A stretch of DNA of 55,192 nt from Synergistaceae bacterium (GTDB lineage Bacteria; Synergistota; Synergistia; Synergistales; Aminobacteriaceae), in NCBI GenBank assembly GCA_018436725.1, contig JAHDKT010000005.1:1-55192 (forward strand), read 5' to 3'. Shown here one piece after another: positions 26,265 to 34,295 of this stretch. Every line of letters starts with the position of its first letter. Position 1 is the first letter of the stretch. Below the pieces are notes generated by a model. The model had not been told where the DNA came from, ran no database searches, and saw only the letters and a list, made by a program, of their open reading frames with translations. Position numbers and translations under genes: made by a program.

Positions 26265-27376
26265 CGCTCCTCAAGCTCCTTTCTCAGAAGGAGGACGCTC
26301 TCCGACATTCCCGAACCTCCGGGGAGACTCCCCTCGGCTTCGTCAAGGCTCGCCGCCGCAGCGCTTCGGTACTCCTCTCGCAAGGAGCGATCCCGCGCTG
26401 TCCCCGACTTCTCGATATAGAGAGCGGCCAGGGCGAGAAGCACAGACTCCCGTTCGTCGGCTCTTTCTCGCAGGATGTGTAGAAGGCAGTCGATCCCCCG
26501 GTCCAAGTCTCCGCTCGCGAGGGAGAAGAGAAGGATCTGCGAGACCGCTCCCTCCGGCGAGACCAGCGGATTCCACGTTCGCCGAAGCGCCGTCGTGAAC
26601 GCCCGATCGTACCGGAAGAGACGCGCATAGGCGTCGGCAAGGCGGGCGAGCATCATGTCGGAAGGCGACGATTCGGCAAGGCCTTTGTAGAGCACCAAAG
26701 CCAGGGACGCCGACGCAGCGGCATCCATTGCGGCATAGGCGTCGGCCAACTCCAGCACGGCGCTGAAATCCGAAGGATTTTTCCGGAACACGGCCTCTTT
26801 TTCCGCAAGACGGCGTTCCCTATCCGCTCGTTCTTCTTGTTCGAGAGCCGAATCCTTGGCGGAGCGGAAGGCGCCCGCATCGCCTCGCCGACGTCCGCCT
26901 GCAGGGGTCTTCGCCTCCCCGCCGGATCTATTCTCAGGCGGCGGAACAGTTTTTTTTACGGAGAACGCGACGGACTTCACCGACGTTTCTCCCTCAAGCC
27001 GCGCTTCCACGACATAGTCGCCCTCCGGCCACTCCTTTCCTAGCGAGACAGTCGAATGAAAGAGGGTTGTTTTTCGGCGGACGGGGCTCTTCGCCGCATA
27101 CTCCGCGAAGAGAATCCGCCCACGCCCAGGAGGAACGATATACCAGGAAAAGTGTACGGTCGTTCCGACCGCCGTATTCCGGCACTCGGCGAACGCGGCC
27201 ATCCGAGGCGCCCCTGGGGAGTAGGCCGTTACCCTCTCCTGCGGCGATCCGTCGGCGTTTACTCCGAAGGATAAAAAAAGCCCGGAAAGCGAAGGGAGTT
27301 CGGTTGCGCAGGCGACGTATAACGGAGCAACGCACGACATACAGAGCGTCACGAAATGGAAAAAGAGTTTTCGCAT
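26261..27376 (-). CDS. Exported protein with TPR-like C-terminus, partner of the 1111-residue protein
   Basis: A protein of 371 residues with a signal peptide (cleavage near VACA-TEL; VACA could also be a lipobox ending in Cys). The next 130 residues look like an immunoglobulin-like beta domain: SLSGLFLSFGVNADG, TTVHFSWYIVPPG and WPEGDYVVEARL. A charged linker follows. The C-terminal 200 residues carry TPR-like helical pairs (SDFSAVLELADAYAAMDAAA, MMLARLADAYARLFRYDRAF). The ATG at 27376 follows AAAAGGAGG; an in-frame codon at 27466 is upstream of that site and rejected. It is coupled to the larger exported protein through ATGA. Function unknown; an assembly or scaffold role is a guess. Confidence 0.8.
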   Translation of the reverse strand: MRKLFFHFVTLCMSCVAPLYVACATELPSLSGLFLSFGVNADGSPQERVTAYSPGAPRMAAFAECRNTAVGTTVHFSWYIVPPGRGRILFAEYAAKSPVRRKTTLFHSTVSLGKEWPEGDYVVEARLEGETSVKSVAFSVKKTVPPPENRSGGEAKTPAGGRRRGDAGAFRSAKDSALEQEERADRERRLAEKEAVFRKNPSDFSAVLELADAYAAMDAAASASLALVLYKGLAESSPSDMMLARLADAYARLFRYDRAFTTALRRTWNPLVSPEGAVSQILLFSLASGDLDRGIDCLLHILRERADERESVLLALAALYIEKSGTARDRSLREEYRSAAAASLDEAEGSLPGGSGMSESVLLLRKELEER

Positions 27377-27473
27377 CGAGATTCCTCCTTTTTCGAGGCA
27401 CGCGCGGACCATCCACAAAATCAGCCAATACGACTCGTCGTGGGGAAAAGATACAGCGACAAGCATTTACCAG

Positions 27474-27479
27474 ATTATA
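27474..27479 (-). promoter_or_regulatory. Possible -10 box for the exported-protein operon
   Basis: On the minus strand a perfect TATAAT lies about 100 bases before the start at 27376. The -35 region is weak, so this is tentative. Confidence 0.4.
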
Positions 27480-27544
27480 GCACTTTTTCAGAATCGAATA
27501 GGAAGGGGGGCTCGTGAATGAAAATCTCGGAAATCTGCGCTTCC

Positions 27545-27760
27545 GCGGGCGGTCGGGGCGCTCTTTTCTTCGTTGATTCAGTGCTTGAGTTCCCTTTCCA
27601 CGAGCTTCCGGACGTTTTCCATAACCCGTTCTCCGTCCCGCCGCTCTTGACGTAGACATCGCAGTCGTCGGCATAACGGACGAACTTGTGCCCCGTTTCT
27701 TCGGCTCGTCGCCAGATTGTCGAACATGATGTTGGCGAACGGAAGATCCCTCCCCGCTTA
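27545..27760 (-). pseudogene. Degraded group II intron reverse transcriptase/maturase fragment
   Basis: Across shifting minus-strand frames the core of an LtrA-type reverse transcriptase is readable: LPFANIMFDNLA, then HKFVRYADDCDVYVKS with the catalytic YADD motif (codons near 27664-27675), then GERVMENVRKLVERELK, then INEEKSA. At least two frameshifts and a stop separate the pieces. Nothing convincing of the N-terminal RT, the thumb/maturase or endonuclease domains, or the intron ribozyme is seen, so it is a short relic. It lies between the exported-protein operon and DUF1847, and marks a past insertion or rearrangement. Confidence 0.8.
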
Positions 27761-27861
27761 CCCGCCTCCTCTGCTCGCTACAGCCTTCGGCGACTGCTGC
27801 CCGCACCCTTCGCTGCTCAGGACTTGCACATGGTGGATAACGCCCATGCCGGACGTACAAG

Positions 27862-27897
27862 AAAAAAGGAGGCCGAAAAACATCGGCCTCCTTTTTT
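27862..27897. terminator. Bidirectional terminator downstream of DUF1847 gene
   Basis: A 15-bp stem (AAAAAAGGAGGCCGA with its complement) and a 6-base loop give T-runs on both strands. It ends the minus-strand oxidoreductase-DUF1847 operon. Confidence 0.85.
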
Positions 27898-27917
27898 CTC
27901 ATCCTTGATCCGAAGTC

Positions 27918-28505
27918 CTACTTCCGACGCTCCTCGGGAGTTCGCTTCAGATTTTTTCTGAGATACTGGCTGTAGAGCACCGCCGCAGGGTTGTGTCCGA
28001 GCACGCGATCCTTCACTACGAACGTCGTGACGGGGGCTTTCGAGTGTCGGTAAAAAAGGCTGTCGTGTCCCACGCACAGGCCGAGCACGATGTTGAACTG
28101 GCTTCCGGCTTCGTCGAGGCGCCGCGCCTGCTCTACGGGGTTGCACGACACCTCGCCGACCCAGGGGCGGAGCATCGCATCCACCTCGGTCTTCTTCATG
28201 GAGGACACTTTGCAGCACGCGGAGTATACCTCGAACTCCTCGGAGAGGATCTCTCCAAGCGACGCCGCCTCGTCTTTGAACCCGACGCAGAAAGCGATCC
28301 CGATACGCGTATACTCCATCCTGCGGGCAAACTCCATGATCTCCTCCAGACGGTTGAGCGTGCAGTAATAGAGCGCTTCCACATCGGAGGCCGTCTTCAG
28401 GAGCCGGAGGTCTTCCTCCTGCCCCCGATAGAGTTCCCTGCTGCCGAAATCCGTGCACGGCTCCCCTTTGGAGCAGCTTTTCGGTTCGCACAGATGGCAC
28501 TTCAT
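27918..28505 (-). CDS. DUF1847 family cysteine-rich protein
   Basis: Protein of 195 residues, without signal peptide. The N-terminus has a metal-ligand-like cysteine pattern (CHLCEPKSCSKGEPC) and further cysteines occur in FCVGFKDEA, YSACCKVSS, VSCNPVEQA and LGLCVGHDS. The order of these blocks is that of the DUF1847 family, whose function is not known to me. A bound metal or Fe-S cluster is a reasonable inference. Its ATG overlaps the stop of the upstream FAD oxidoreductase (AAATGA), so it is translationally coupled to that gene. Only one of the two is exported, which makes the pairing odd. Confidence 0.85.
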   Translation of the reverse strand: MKCHLCEPKSCSKGEPCTDFGSRELYRGQEEDLRLLKTASDVEALYYCTLNRLEEIMEFARRMEYTRIGIAFCVGFKDEAASLGEILSEEFEVYSACCKVSSMKKTEVDAMLRPWVGEVSCNPVEQARRLDEAGSQFNIVLGLCVGHDSLFYRHSKAPVTTFVVKDRVLGHNPAAVLYSQYLRKNLKRTPEERRK

Positions 28506-30769
28506 TTACGGTGTTCCCTCGGAGCGACAACAGCTCTCATCGTCATATCCGCAGCGGCTCCTCGCGTCAGCAACGCGTCCGGCATGAAGACGCCCGACGC
28601 GCCCACCCGGTCGAGTACTCCCTTGTTCGAGAGAAAATGAATCGGACCGGCAAGCACGGAAGGCGATTGAATATCGGAGAAACGGGAAACACGCTCTTCG
28701 GGAGTTGCCCTGTATCCCAGAATTCGCGCAAGCGATTCGGCGAAATCTCCTCTGGAGACGAACGACGTCAGTCCGAAGGTCGGCAGAGCGTAGAGGACCG
28801 CCTCTTTCTCGGCGCCGAACGCCTTCCGGAGAAGCGATTCCGCTTCGGCTCCGGTCAGAGGGGCGTCCACTCCGAAAATTCCCTTGTCGAGACCGAAGAG
28901 GCGGGCAAGGACAACGCGGTTGTTGTAGATGTCGTCGATCTTCGCGGACGGAGAAGAGGGCAGATCCAGCGGAGAGAACCACCCGTACAGGTTGGACATC
29001 TGGACTCCCGGCCAAAAAAGATGGTTGCGTGGAACATCGTGATATTCGCATAGCGAAAGCGCGCTCCCCGCCTCCAGCAGATGAAGCTGGACCATGCGAG
29101 GATCGAGCGCCCGCGCCGGTTTTTCTTCCTTGACGGAGAGGGCGGCTATCGTCCCGGCGGCCTGTCCGGTGAGCATGGAGATAGGCTGAAGACGCAGCGC
29201 GCCGGCGACGAGGCGGGACATAGATAGGTTCTTTTCAGCGACAAGCAATCCGTCCACCTCGACCGGGATGAAGCTACCGAAAGGAACCTGGAACGGGCCT
29301 CGCGGCATGTCGGTGCGGATTGAAGCCGAAGTCTCACCGAACTCGGCTTCGAAGTCCGCGTCGGTGTCTCCGGCATGAAGATCGAGAATATACCCGCCTA
29401 TCGCCATCGAAGTCGAAATTTCCCGTCCTTCACGGCCGTCCCGATAGCTCTCGGAGTTGTGCCTGACTGTTTTGGAGGTCGGGGTTTCGATACCGACGAG
29501 GCGGCGGCTCTCGCGAACATAGGGCATCGGAGGAAAACGTCTGACGACCTCCGCGAACTCCTCCGGGACGATGCCCAGAGCGAGCGTCACAGGTGTCTCG
29601 GAGTAGAACTCGTCGTTCGCCACCGACCAGGGTTCGCGAAGCTCATGCTGAATATAATAGATGAAATTCAGCGTTTTCAACAGGGCGCTTGCATTCACCT
29701 CGCGGCGGATTCCAGGATCTTCGAGATAGGCGACGGGAAGGCCGCCCTTTCCCTCCCACAGCTCGGCGCCGGGGAAATCGTTCGCCCAGTTGACCCCCGT
29801 CTTCGTGATCTTCGACCACCCGTCTATCGTAGCGGCGTTGTAGTCCATGGGGTTGGAGGAGTCCGGCAAACCTCGATAGCCGTTGTGCGTGGTGAAGTCG
29901 ACGGGCAGACGCAGCGGATAGCTCCGGAAGGAGTTCCCTCCCGCTGCGACGATACGTCGAAAACCGTGGACGTACTTCGCATACCCCGGAGGAGGCGTCG
30001 TTATTCTAAGGTTCTGCGGAATACCGTCGGGGTATTTTTTAATCACCGCAACCCATGTGACATCCTGAATACGGGCGCTGGAATCGATAATCGGACTCAT
30101 CGAATTGCCCGCCCTGTAGAGAGCCTTCGCCAAAGGAAGGATGTCGCCGTACTCCGTTGCGTCGATAAGCACCGTGCAGAGAAGGTCCGTGTTCTCGCCG
30201 TCGAGTTCCGCGGCGACCCCATGGATTCTGGGGCCGCGACGATGCACTGCGGTTACTTTCGATCCGTAGAAGACATCCAGTTTACCGCCGTTCCCGCGTG
30301 CGGCGGCCTGACGGTTCGCCTGCTCGACCATCGACTGCAGAATTTTTCCGCCGACGGAGGGTTCGAACGCCGTCGTATTGCCGTCCCAGTAGCACGTCGA
30401 CACCGACTTCTCCTTCTTGAAGTAGTGATAGCGCACGTTTTCGCTGAATTCGCCGTAGATGCCGGTCTTGTTGCCACTAAGGTCGTCCATCGTCGAGACG
30501 GCGGCGGCAGTCATCTGACCGCCGAGCCAGTCGGTCTCTTCGAGCAGCGCGACCCGTGCTCCGAGTCGGGCCGCCGCGATGGCCGCGCTCGTACCGCCTG
30601 CGCCGCCTCCCGCAACAACGACGTCGTATTCCATGATATTCCGCCGAGCGAAAAGAGGCGCTTCGAACAGCGGCAGAAACAGCAACCCCGCAAGTAGAAG
30701 CAACCCCGTCCGCCGCAAAGAGCGGTTCGTTAAAAAAGAATCTGTGCGCAGGCATTTTTTCGGATTCAT
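28502..30769 (-). CDS. Exported FAD-dependent oxidoreductase with C-terminal SLH-like repeats
   Basis: Protein of 755 residues. A long hydrophobic N-terminal segment (about 20-41) acts as signal peptide or anchor. The FAD-binding motif follows at about residue 49: DVVVAGGGAGGTSAAIAAAR, then LLEETDWLGGQMTAAAV, typical of the FAD_oxidored family (PF12831). The ending GYILDLHAGDTDA and LLVAEKNLSMSRLVAGALRLQP is the FAD-closing part. The last 170 residues contain S-layer-homology-like repeats, clearest in RFSDIQSPSVLAGPIHFLSN followed by FMPDALLTRGAAADM. The protein may therefore be held at the cell surface. The ATG at 30769 follows GAGGAG; a frame extension to 30925 is rejected. DUF1847 is coupled downstream. 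The substrate is unknown. Confidence 0.87.
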   Translation of the reverse strand: MNPKKCLRTDSFLTNRSLRRTGLLLLAGLLFLPLFEAPLFARRNIMEYDVVVAGGGAGGTSAAIAAARLGARVALLEETDWLGGQMTAAAVSTMDDLSGNKTGIYGEFSENVRYHYFKKEKSVSTCYWDGNTTAFEPSVGGKILQSMVEQANRQAAARGNGGKLDVFYGSKVTAVHRRGPRIHGVAAELDGENTDLLCTVLIDATEYGDILPLAKALYRAGNSMSPIIDSSARIQDVTWVAVIKKYPDGIPQNLRITTPPPGYAKYVHGFRRIVAAGGNSFRSYPLRLPVDFTTHNGYRGLPDSSNPMDYNAATIDGWSKITKTGVNWANDFPGAELWEGKGGLPVAYLEDPGIRREVNASALLKTLNFIYYIQHELREPWSVANDEFYSETPVTLALGIVPEEFAEVVRRFPPMPYVRESRRLVGIETPTSKTVRHNSESYRDGREGREISTSMAIGGYILDLHAGDTDADFEAEFGETSASIRTDMPRGPFQVPFGSFIPVEVDGLLVAEKNLSMSRLVAGALRLQPISMLTGQAAGTIAALSVKEEKPARALDPRMVQLHLLEAGSALSLCEYHDVPRNHLFWPGVQMSNLYGWFSPLDLPSSPSAKIDDIYNNRVVLARLFGLDKGIFGVDAPLTGAEAESLLRKAFGAEKEAVLYALPTFGLTSFVSRGDFAESLARILGYRATPEERVSRFSDIQSPSVLAGPIHFLSNKGVLDRVGASGVFMPDALLTRGAAADMTMRAVVAPREHRK

Positions 30770-30802
30770 TGCGGACTCTCCTCGATTAAATTTATATGCG
30801 TA

Positions 30803-30831
30803 AAAAGTATTGCACAATCGCTGATTCTGTT
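30803..30831 (-). promoter_or_regulatory. Candidate promoter of the FAD oxidoreductase operon
   Basis: On the minus strand TTGAAC and AATACT are 17 bases apart, about 35 bases before the ATG. On the opposite strand TTCAAT and TACAAT with a 16-base spacer could serve the divergent moaD-like gene. The two promoters would lie side by side or overlap. Confidence 0.45.
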
Positions 30832-30888
30832 CAATACCCGAAAGAATACGATACAATACACGGTACGAGAACGAGAAGGAGGGATTCG

Positions 30889-31182
30889 ATGATTTGTACT
30901 GTGCGTTTTTTCGGCGTCCTTGCAATGGTCCTCGGCGTTCCGTCCGGAGCGCCGGTTGCCCTGGAGCTTCCGGACGGAAGTAACTACGGCGCCGCGCTCG
31001 ACGCTCTCCAAGATAAATTAGGCGATCGATTCCCCCCCTCGATGTGGGATCGGGAAAAGGGGATGTTCAATCCGAGCGTTCTCGCTTTCGGCGACGAGGG
31101 GCGTTTTTTGCCGCGCAGCCGTTCCGGTCCGCTGCCGAAGTGCGAAGAGATTCGCTTCCACCTCCCCCTTTCCGGAGGCTAG
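30889..31182 (+). CDS. MoaD/ThiS-like ubiquitin-fold protein
   Basis: Protein of 97 residues beginning MICTVRFFGVLAMVLGVPSG, with a beta-grasp pattern and the hallmark di-glycine C-terminus (PLSGG). Such proteins carry sulfur as a C-terminal thiocarboxylate for molybdopterin or tungstopterin, thiamine or other cofactors. No moaE, moeB or thiF partner is nearby. AAGGAGGG precedes the ATG at 30889. It shares its stop with the convergent amidohydrolase gene. The start and the terminal GG support a real, functional small gene. Confidence 0.8.
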   Translation: MICTVRFFGVLAMVLGVPSGAPVALELPDGSNYGAALDALQDKLGDRFPPSMWDREKGMFNPSVLAFGDEGRFLPRSRSGPLPKCEEIRFHLPLSGG

Positions 31183-32783
31183 AGACTCCGGAAGAGGATA
31201 CGCCCTCCAACCATAGTGAGGAGGGCTTTCGCCTCCATAAGTTCCTCCTCGGGGAGGGAAAAAATATCTCTGTCGAGTACGACGACGTCCGCAAGCATCC
31301 CTTCGGCGAGGGTTCCCTTGCGGTGCTCCTCGAAAGAGGCGTACGCGCCCCCGCGGGTATACAGATCGAGCGCTTCCGCTACCGTGAGCTTCTGGGACGG
31401 ATTCCATCCGCCCTTCGGGTATCCGTTTCCGTCCATGCGTGTCACCGCCGTATAGACGCCCCATAACGGGTCGCAATTCTCCACGGGGGAATCGGACCCT
31501 CCGGAGAGAAAGATGCCGAGGTCTTTCATCGTCTTCCACGCATAACCTGAAAGCGCCCGCTCCTCGCCGATGCGCTTCAGCGCCATAGGACGGTCAGACG
31601 GGACGAAAGGAGGTTGAATGGCGGCGCCGATTCCCAACCTGGCCATACGGCGGTACTGCTCCATGTCGCCCATCTGGCAGTGGACGATGTAGTGACGCGC
31701 ATCGCGGGGCCTTTCCGAAAGAGCTTTTTCCATAGCGTCGAGGCACATGTTGAGCGCGCCGTCGCCTATAGCGTGCGTCGCTACCTGCATTCCCGCCCGA
31801 TGCGCGGTCCGGACGAGATCTTCCAGTTCCTCGCACCCGTATATGGGCACGCCGAACACGCCGGGGGCGTCCGCATACTCATTCCGAAGAAGCGCCGTCC
31901 TCCCGCCCATGGAACCGTCGGTCAGGATCTTCAGCGGGCCGACATGGAAGCAGGGCGTCCCGTCGCCGGTTCGCCACCCCGTCGACAGGAAAAGATCGAG
32001 CGCCCCGCGATTTCGCAGAAGAAGCTGCTCGGTGATCCGTACGGGCATCTTGCCATCCCGGTCGAGAGAGAGGTAGAGATCCATGATGCCATGAAAATCT
32101 CCGCCGACGATGCCCAGGTCGTCCGAATGAATAGAGGTAAGCCCGAGCTTCGCAGTCTCCTCCCCTGCCCGCGCGACAAGCTTCCGCAGCTTTTCCGGTC
32201 CTGGAAGCGGCAGCTTCGACCCCGCCCACTCCACAACGGATTCCCGAATAATCCCGGTCGGCTCTCCGGAGTCGTCAAGATCGACGACTCCTCCCGCGAA
32301 ACGGCTCTCTCCCGTAAGACCCAGAAGATGAATCGCACGCGAATTAAGCACAACAACATGCCCGCACACCCTTGCCAGCAATGTTGGGTTGTCCGGAGTC
32401 AGATCGTCCAGGTCGTCCTTCGACGGAAGCCTTCCGTCGTCGAAGTGTTCATGGTTCCATCCGCGCCCGACAATCCACTCGCCGGGTTCGGGTTTTCTCG
32501 CTTCGAGAAACGCTCGAAGACGTGAGCGGACTTCGTCCACCGAACCGCATCCGAGAAAATCGGCCCGTTCGAGAGAGAGCGCAAAGGCCAGAAAGTGCAT
32601 GTGCCCGTCGATAAAACCGGGAAGCGCCAGCCTGCCGCCGAGGTCTATCTTTTCGGCGTCCTGTATCGAGAGCGCCTCCTCCGAACTCCCGAGAAAGGCG
32701 ATGCGCTGTCCTTCTACCGCCATTCCCTCCACAAAAGCTCCCGGAACAGCGATTTTTCCGTTATAAAACACTTTCCTTTTCAA
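31179..32783 (-). CDS. Metal-dependent amidohydrolase (YtcJ family)
   Basis: Amidohydrolase of 534 residues. The metal-binding GFIDGHMHFL is near residue 57, followed by GRGWNHEHFD, TSIHSDDLG near 217, the central VATHAIGDGALNM near 340 and SGGSDSPVENCDP near 450, all characteristic of the YtcJ/N-acyl hydrolase branch. Substrates of this branch are mostly unassigned. The start is TTG at 32783, overlapping the TGA of the upstream small gene (TTGA) and preceded by AGGAGGAG. The last codon overlaps the convergent moaD-like gene within CTAG. Confidence 0.9.
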   Translation of the reverse strand: MKRKVFYNGKIAVPGAFVEGMAVEGQRIAFLGSSEEALSIQDAEKIDLGGRLALPGFIDGHMHFLAFALSLERADFLGCGSVDEVRSRLRAFLEARKPEPGEWIVGRGWNHEHFDDGRLPSKDDLDDLTPDNPTLLARVCGHVVVLNSRAIHLLGLTGESRFAGGVVDLDDSGEPTGIIRESVVEWAGSKLPLPGPEKLRKLVARAGEETAKLGLTSIHSDDLGIVGGDFHGIMDLYLSLDRDGKMPVRITEQLLLRNRGALDLFLSTGWRTGDGTPCFHVGPLKILTDGSMGGRTALLRNEYADAPGVFGVPIYGCEELEDLVRTAHRAGMQVATHAIGDGALNMCLDAMEKALSERPRDARHYIVHCQMGDMEQYRRMARLGIGAAIQPPFVPSDRPMALKRIGEERALSGYAWKTMKDLGIFLSGGSDSPVENCDPLWGVYTAVTRMDGNGYPKGGWNPSQKLTVAEALDLYTRGGAYASFEEHRKGTLAEGMLADVVVLDRDIFSLPEEELMEAKALLTMVGGRILFRSL

Positions 32784-33046
32784 TGGTTCTCCTCCTCCGT
32801 ACTCCGTTCAACGCATTCGGCCAGATCGTTGATCTCATCAGGAAAGAGCACATCCGACGCCGGAAACGAACATGCCTCTAGTTCACCCTTTTCGAATAGC
32901 GACCGCACATCCTCGGCGGAGAGCCTTTCGACGGTTCTTCGGGCTTCGGAAAACAGGACCGCATGCTTTCGGCCGTCGGCTTCGCGCCACTCCACAAGAT
33001 ACCGGCCGTTGCCCTCGTCATCCTCGTATAAACCGGTTATCCGCAT
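32780..33046 (-). CDS. Small acidic protein of unknown function
   Basis: Protein of 88 residues starting MRITGLYEDDEGNGRYLVEW. The predicted fold is short beta strands then helices (SAEDVRSLFEKGELE). I do not recognise a family. The ATG at 33046 follows GGCGGAGG; an in-frame codon at 33103 is further from any site. Its stop overlaps the TTG start of the YtcJ-like amidohydrolase, so expression is coupled. It could be a small regulatory or accessory partner, but that is only inferred from coupling. Confidence 0.7.
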   Translation of the reverse strand: MRITGLYEDDEGNGRYLVEWREADGRKHAVLFSEARRTVERLSAEDVRSLFEKGELEACSFPASDVLFPDEINDLAECVERSTEEENH

Positions 33047-33216
33047 CAAGATCGACCTCCGCCTCTTTTTTTCTATTATACCCTCCTTCGAAGCAACGGT
33101 CATACTCGTCGCTCAAAGCGGCACGGAGAAAAAATGGAGGAGTATCCTTCGACCTACGGCAAGCCCTTCACAGCTTCGCTCCGAATCTTGCCCGGCTCGA
33201 AATGAAGGAATAGATT

Positions 33217-34083
33217 TCAGACCCTGAACTCCGCGATCATCTTTTGCAACACAGCAGCCCTGTCGGCAAGACGCGTCGCCTGATCGACGATCATCGCGGA
33301 GAGCGAGTCCGCCATCGATCCGATCTCGTCGTTCGCGGAATAAGCGAAGTCGTTTCTGGAGACGGTGAGGTCGCCTTCCCCCGCACGTTCGGAAAGCAGC
33401 ACCACTCTTCGAAGCGGGACGGTGACGATGGGCCGGATGAGCAGCGAGATCACCAGACAGATGGCGAGGATGGAACCGGCGAGAATAACGCCCTGCATCA
33501 TGGCGCTTCTCCATGCCTTGGTCCGAATATCCTCGACGTAGATCCCGGCGCCGTACCACCAGTCGAAGGGTTTGTAGTACCGTATGTAGGCCACTTTTGG
33601 TTCGATCCGCTTCGTGTTCGAGTTCAGCCAGTTGTAGGAAAATAAACCTTTTCCTCTCGTTCGGGCTATCTCGCGGAGTTCACGCTGCACCCACTTGCCG
33701 TCCTGATCCTGAACATCGAGGAACTTGCCCCGTTCATGACTCTGGAAGGGTATGGACACGCGGTTCTCCATGTCGTAGCCGAAGATATAGTTGTCAGCTT
33801 CGTATCGAAGCTTGAAGACGACATCCCCGGCCATCTTCATGGCCTCCTCGCGGGAGATCTCTCCATGTTCCGCCCTCCCGTTCCAATACTCCAGAATACC
33901 CCACGTAAAATCCACGATATCCTGTACAGCTTTGACTCTGTCGTCGTACACATCCTTATAGGTACTCTCGTACCCTCGCCATGATAAGACCGCCGAAAGC
34001 AAGAACAGGAGAACGAACACCGGAAAGAGAAACTTCGAAGCGACGCCGCCGAACAATCTCCTTCTCTTGAAAAGTGCGATCAT
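33217..34083 (-). CDS. Cache-HAMP membrane sensor lacking an output domain
   Basis: Protein of 288 residues with the front half of a methyl-accepting chemotaxis receptor. Transmembrane segment 1 is at about 15-35. A single Cache (sCache_2-like) domain follows, with NYIFGYDMENR and the late YYKPFDWWYGAGIYVEDI. Transmembrane segment 2 is at about 196-216 (VILAGSILAICLVISLLI), then a HAMP-like stretch (PIVTVPLRRV to DEIGSMADSLSAMI) and a short helix ending IAEFRV. The MCP signalling domain that should follow is absent, and the 110 bases downstream show no trace of it. It may be a truncated receptor, or a stand-alone sensor that partners another protein. Confidence 0.82.
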   Translation of the reverse strand: MIALFKRRRLFGGVASKFLFPVFVLLFLLSAVLSWRGYESTYKDVYDDRVKAVQDIVDFTWGILEYWNGRAEHGEISREEAMKMAGDVVFKLRYEADNYIFGYDMENRVSIPFQSHERGKFLDVQDQDGKWVQRELREIARTRGKGLFSYNWLNSNTKRIEPKVAYIRYYKPFDWWYGAGIYVEDIRTKAWRSAMMQGVILAGSILAICLVISLLIRPIVTVPLRRVVLLSERAGEGDLTVSRNDFAYSANDEIGSMADSLSAMIVDQATRLADRAAVLQKMIAEFRV

Positions 34084-34129
34084 ACCGCATCCTCCCCTTT
34101 CTCCCGCTTCGTATCATTCGTTCCGCACC

Positions 34130-34158
34130 ATTATAATCGTCCCTCCCCAAAATGTCGC
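34130..34158 (-). promoter_or_regulatory. Promoter of the Cache-HAMP sensor gene
   Basis: On the minus strand GCGACA (34158-34153) and a perfect TATAAT (34135-34130) are 17 bases apart, about 50 bases before the start codon. Confidence 0.6.
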
Positions 34159-34227
34159 TTGAATCATCCCTATTTTTGAGCCTATACTAAAAATCCGAAT
34201 TGCTACTTTTTCACGGAGAGTACGAAA

Positions 34228-34256
34228 AAACCCTTCGCAAAAAAAGCGAAGGGTTT
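34228..34256 (-). terminator. Terminator of the M20 amidohydrolase gene
   Basis: An 11-bp stem (AAACCCTTCGC with GCGAAGGGTTT) and a 7-base loop, giving a T-run on the minus strand. Confidence 0.85.
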
Positions 34257-34295
34257 CGGCGGTGCGTTGAGATCGGTTGGAACAGATCCGTCGTC

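Noticed and set aside
27067..27480. 137-codon plus-strand frame opposite the exported TPR-like protein
   Set aside because: Arg/Ser/Pro-rich shadow composition opposite a gene with signal peptide and good start.
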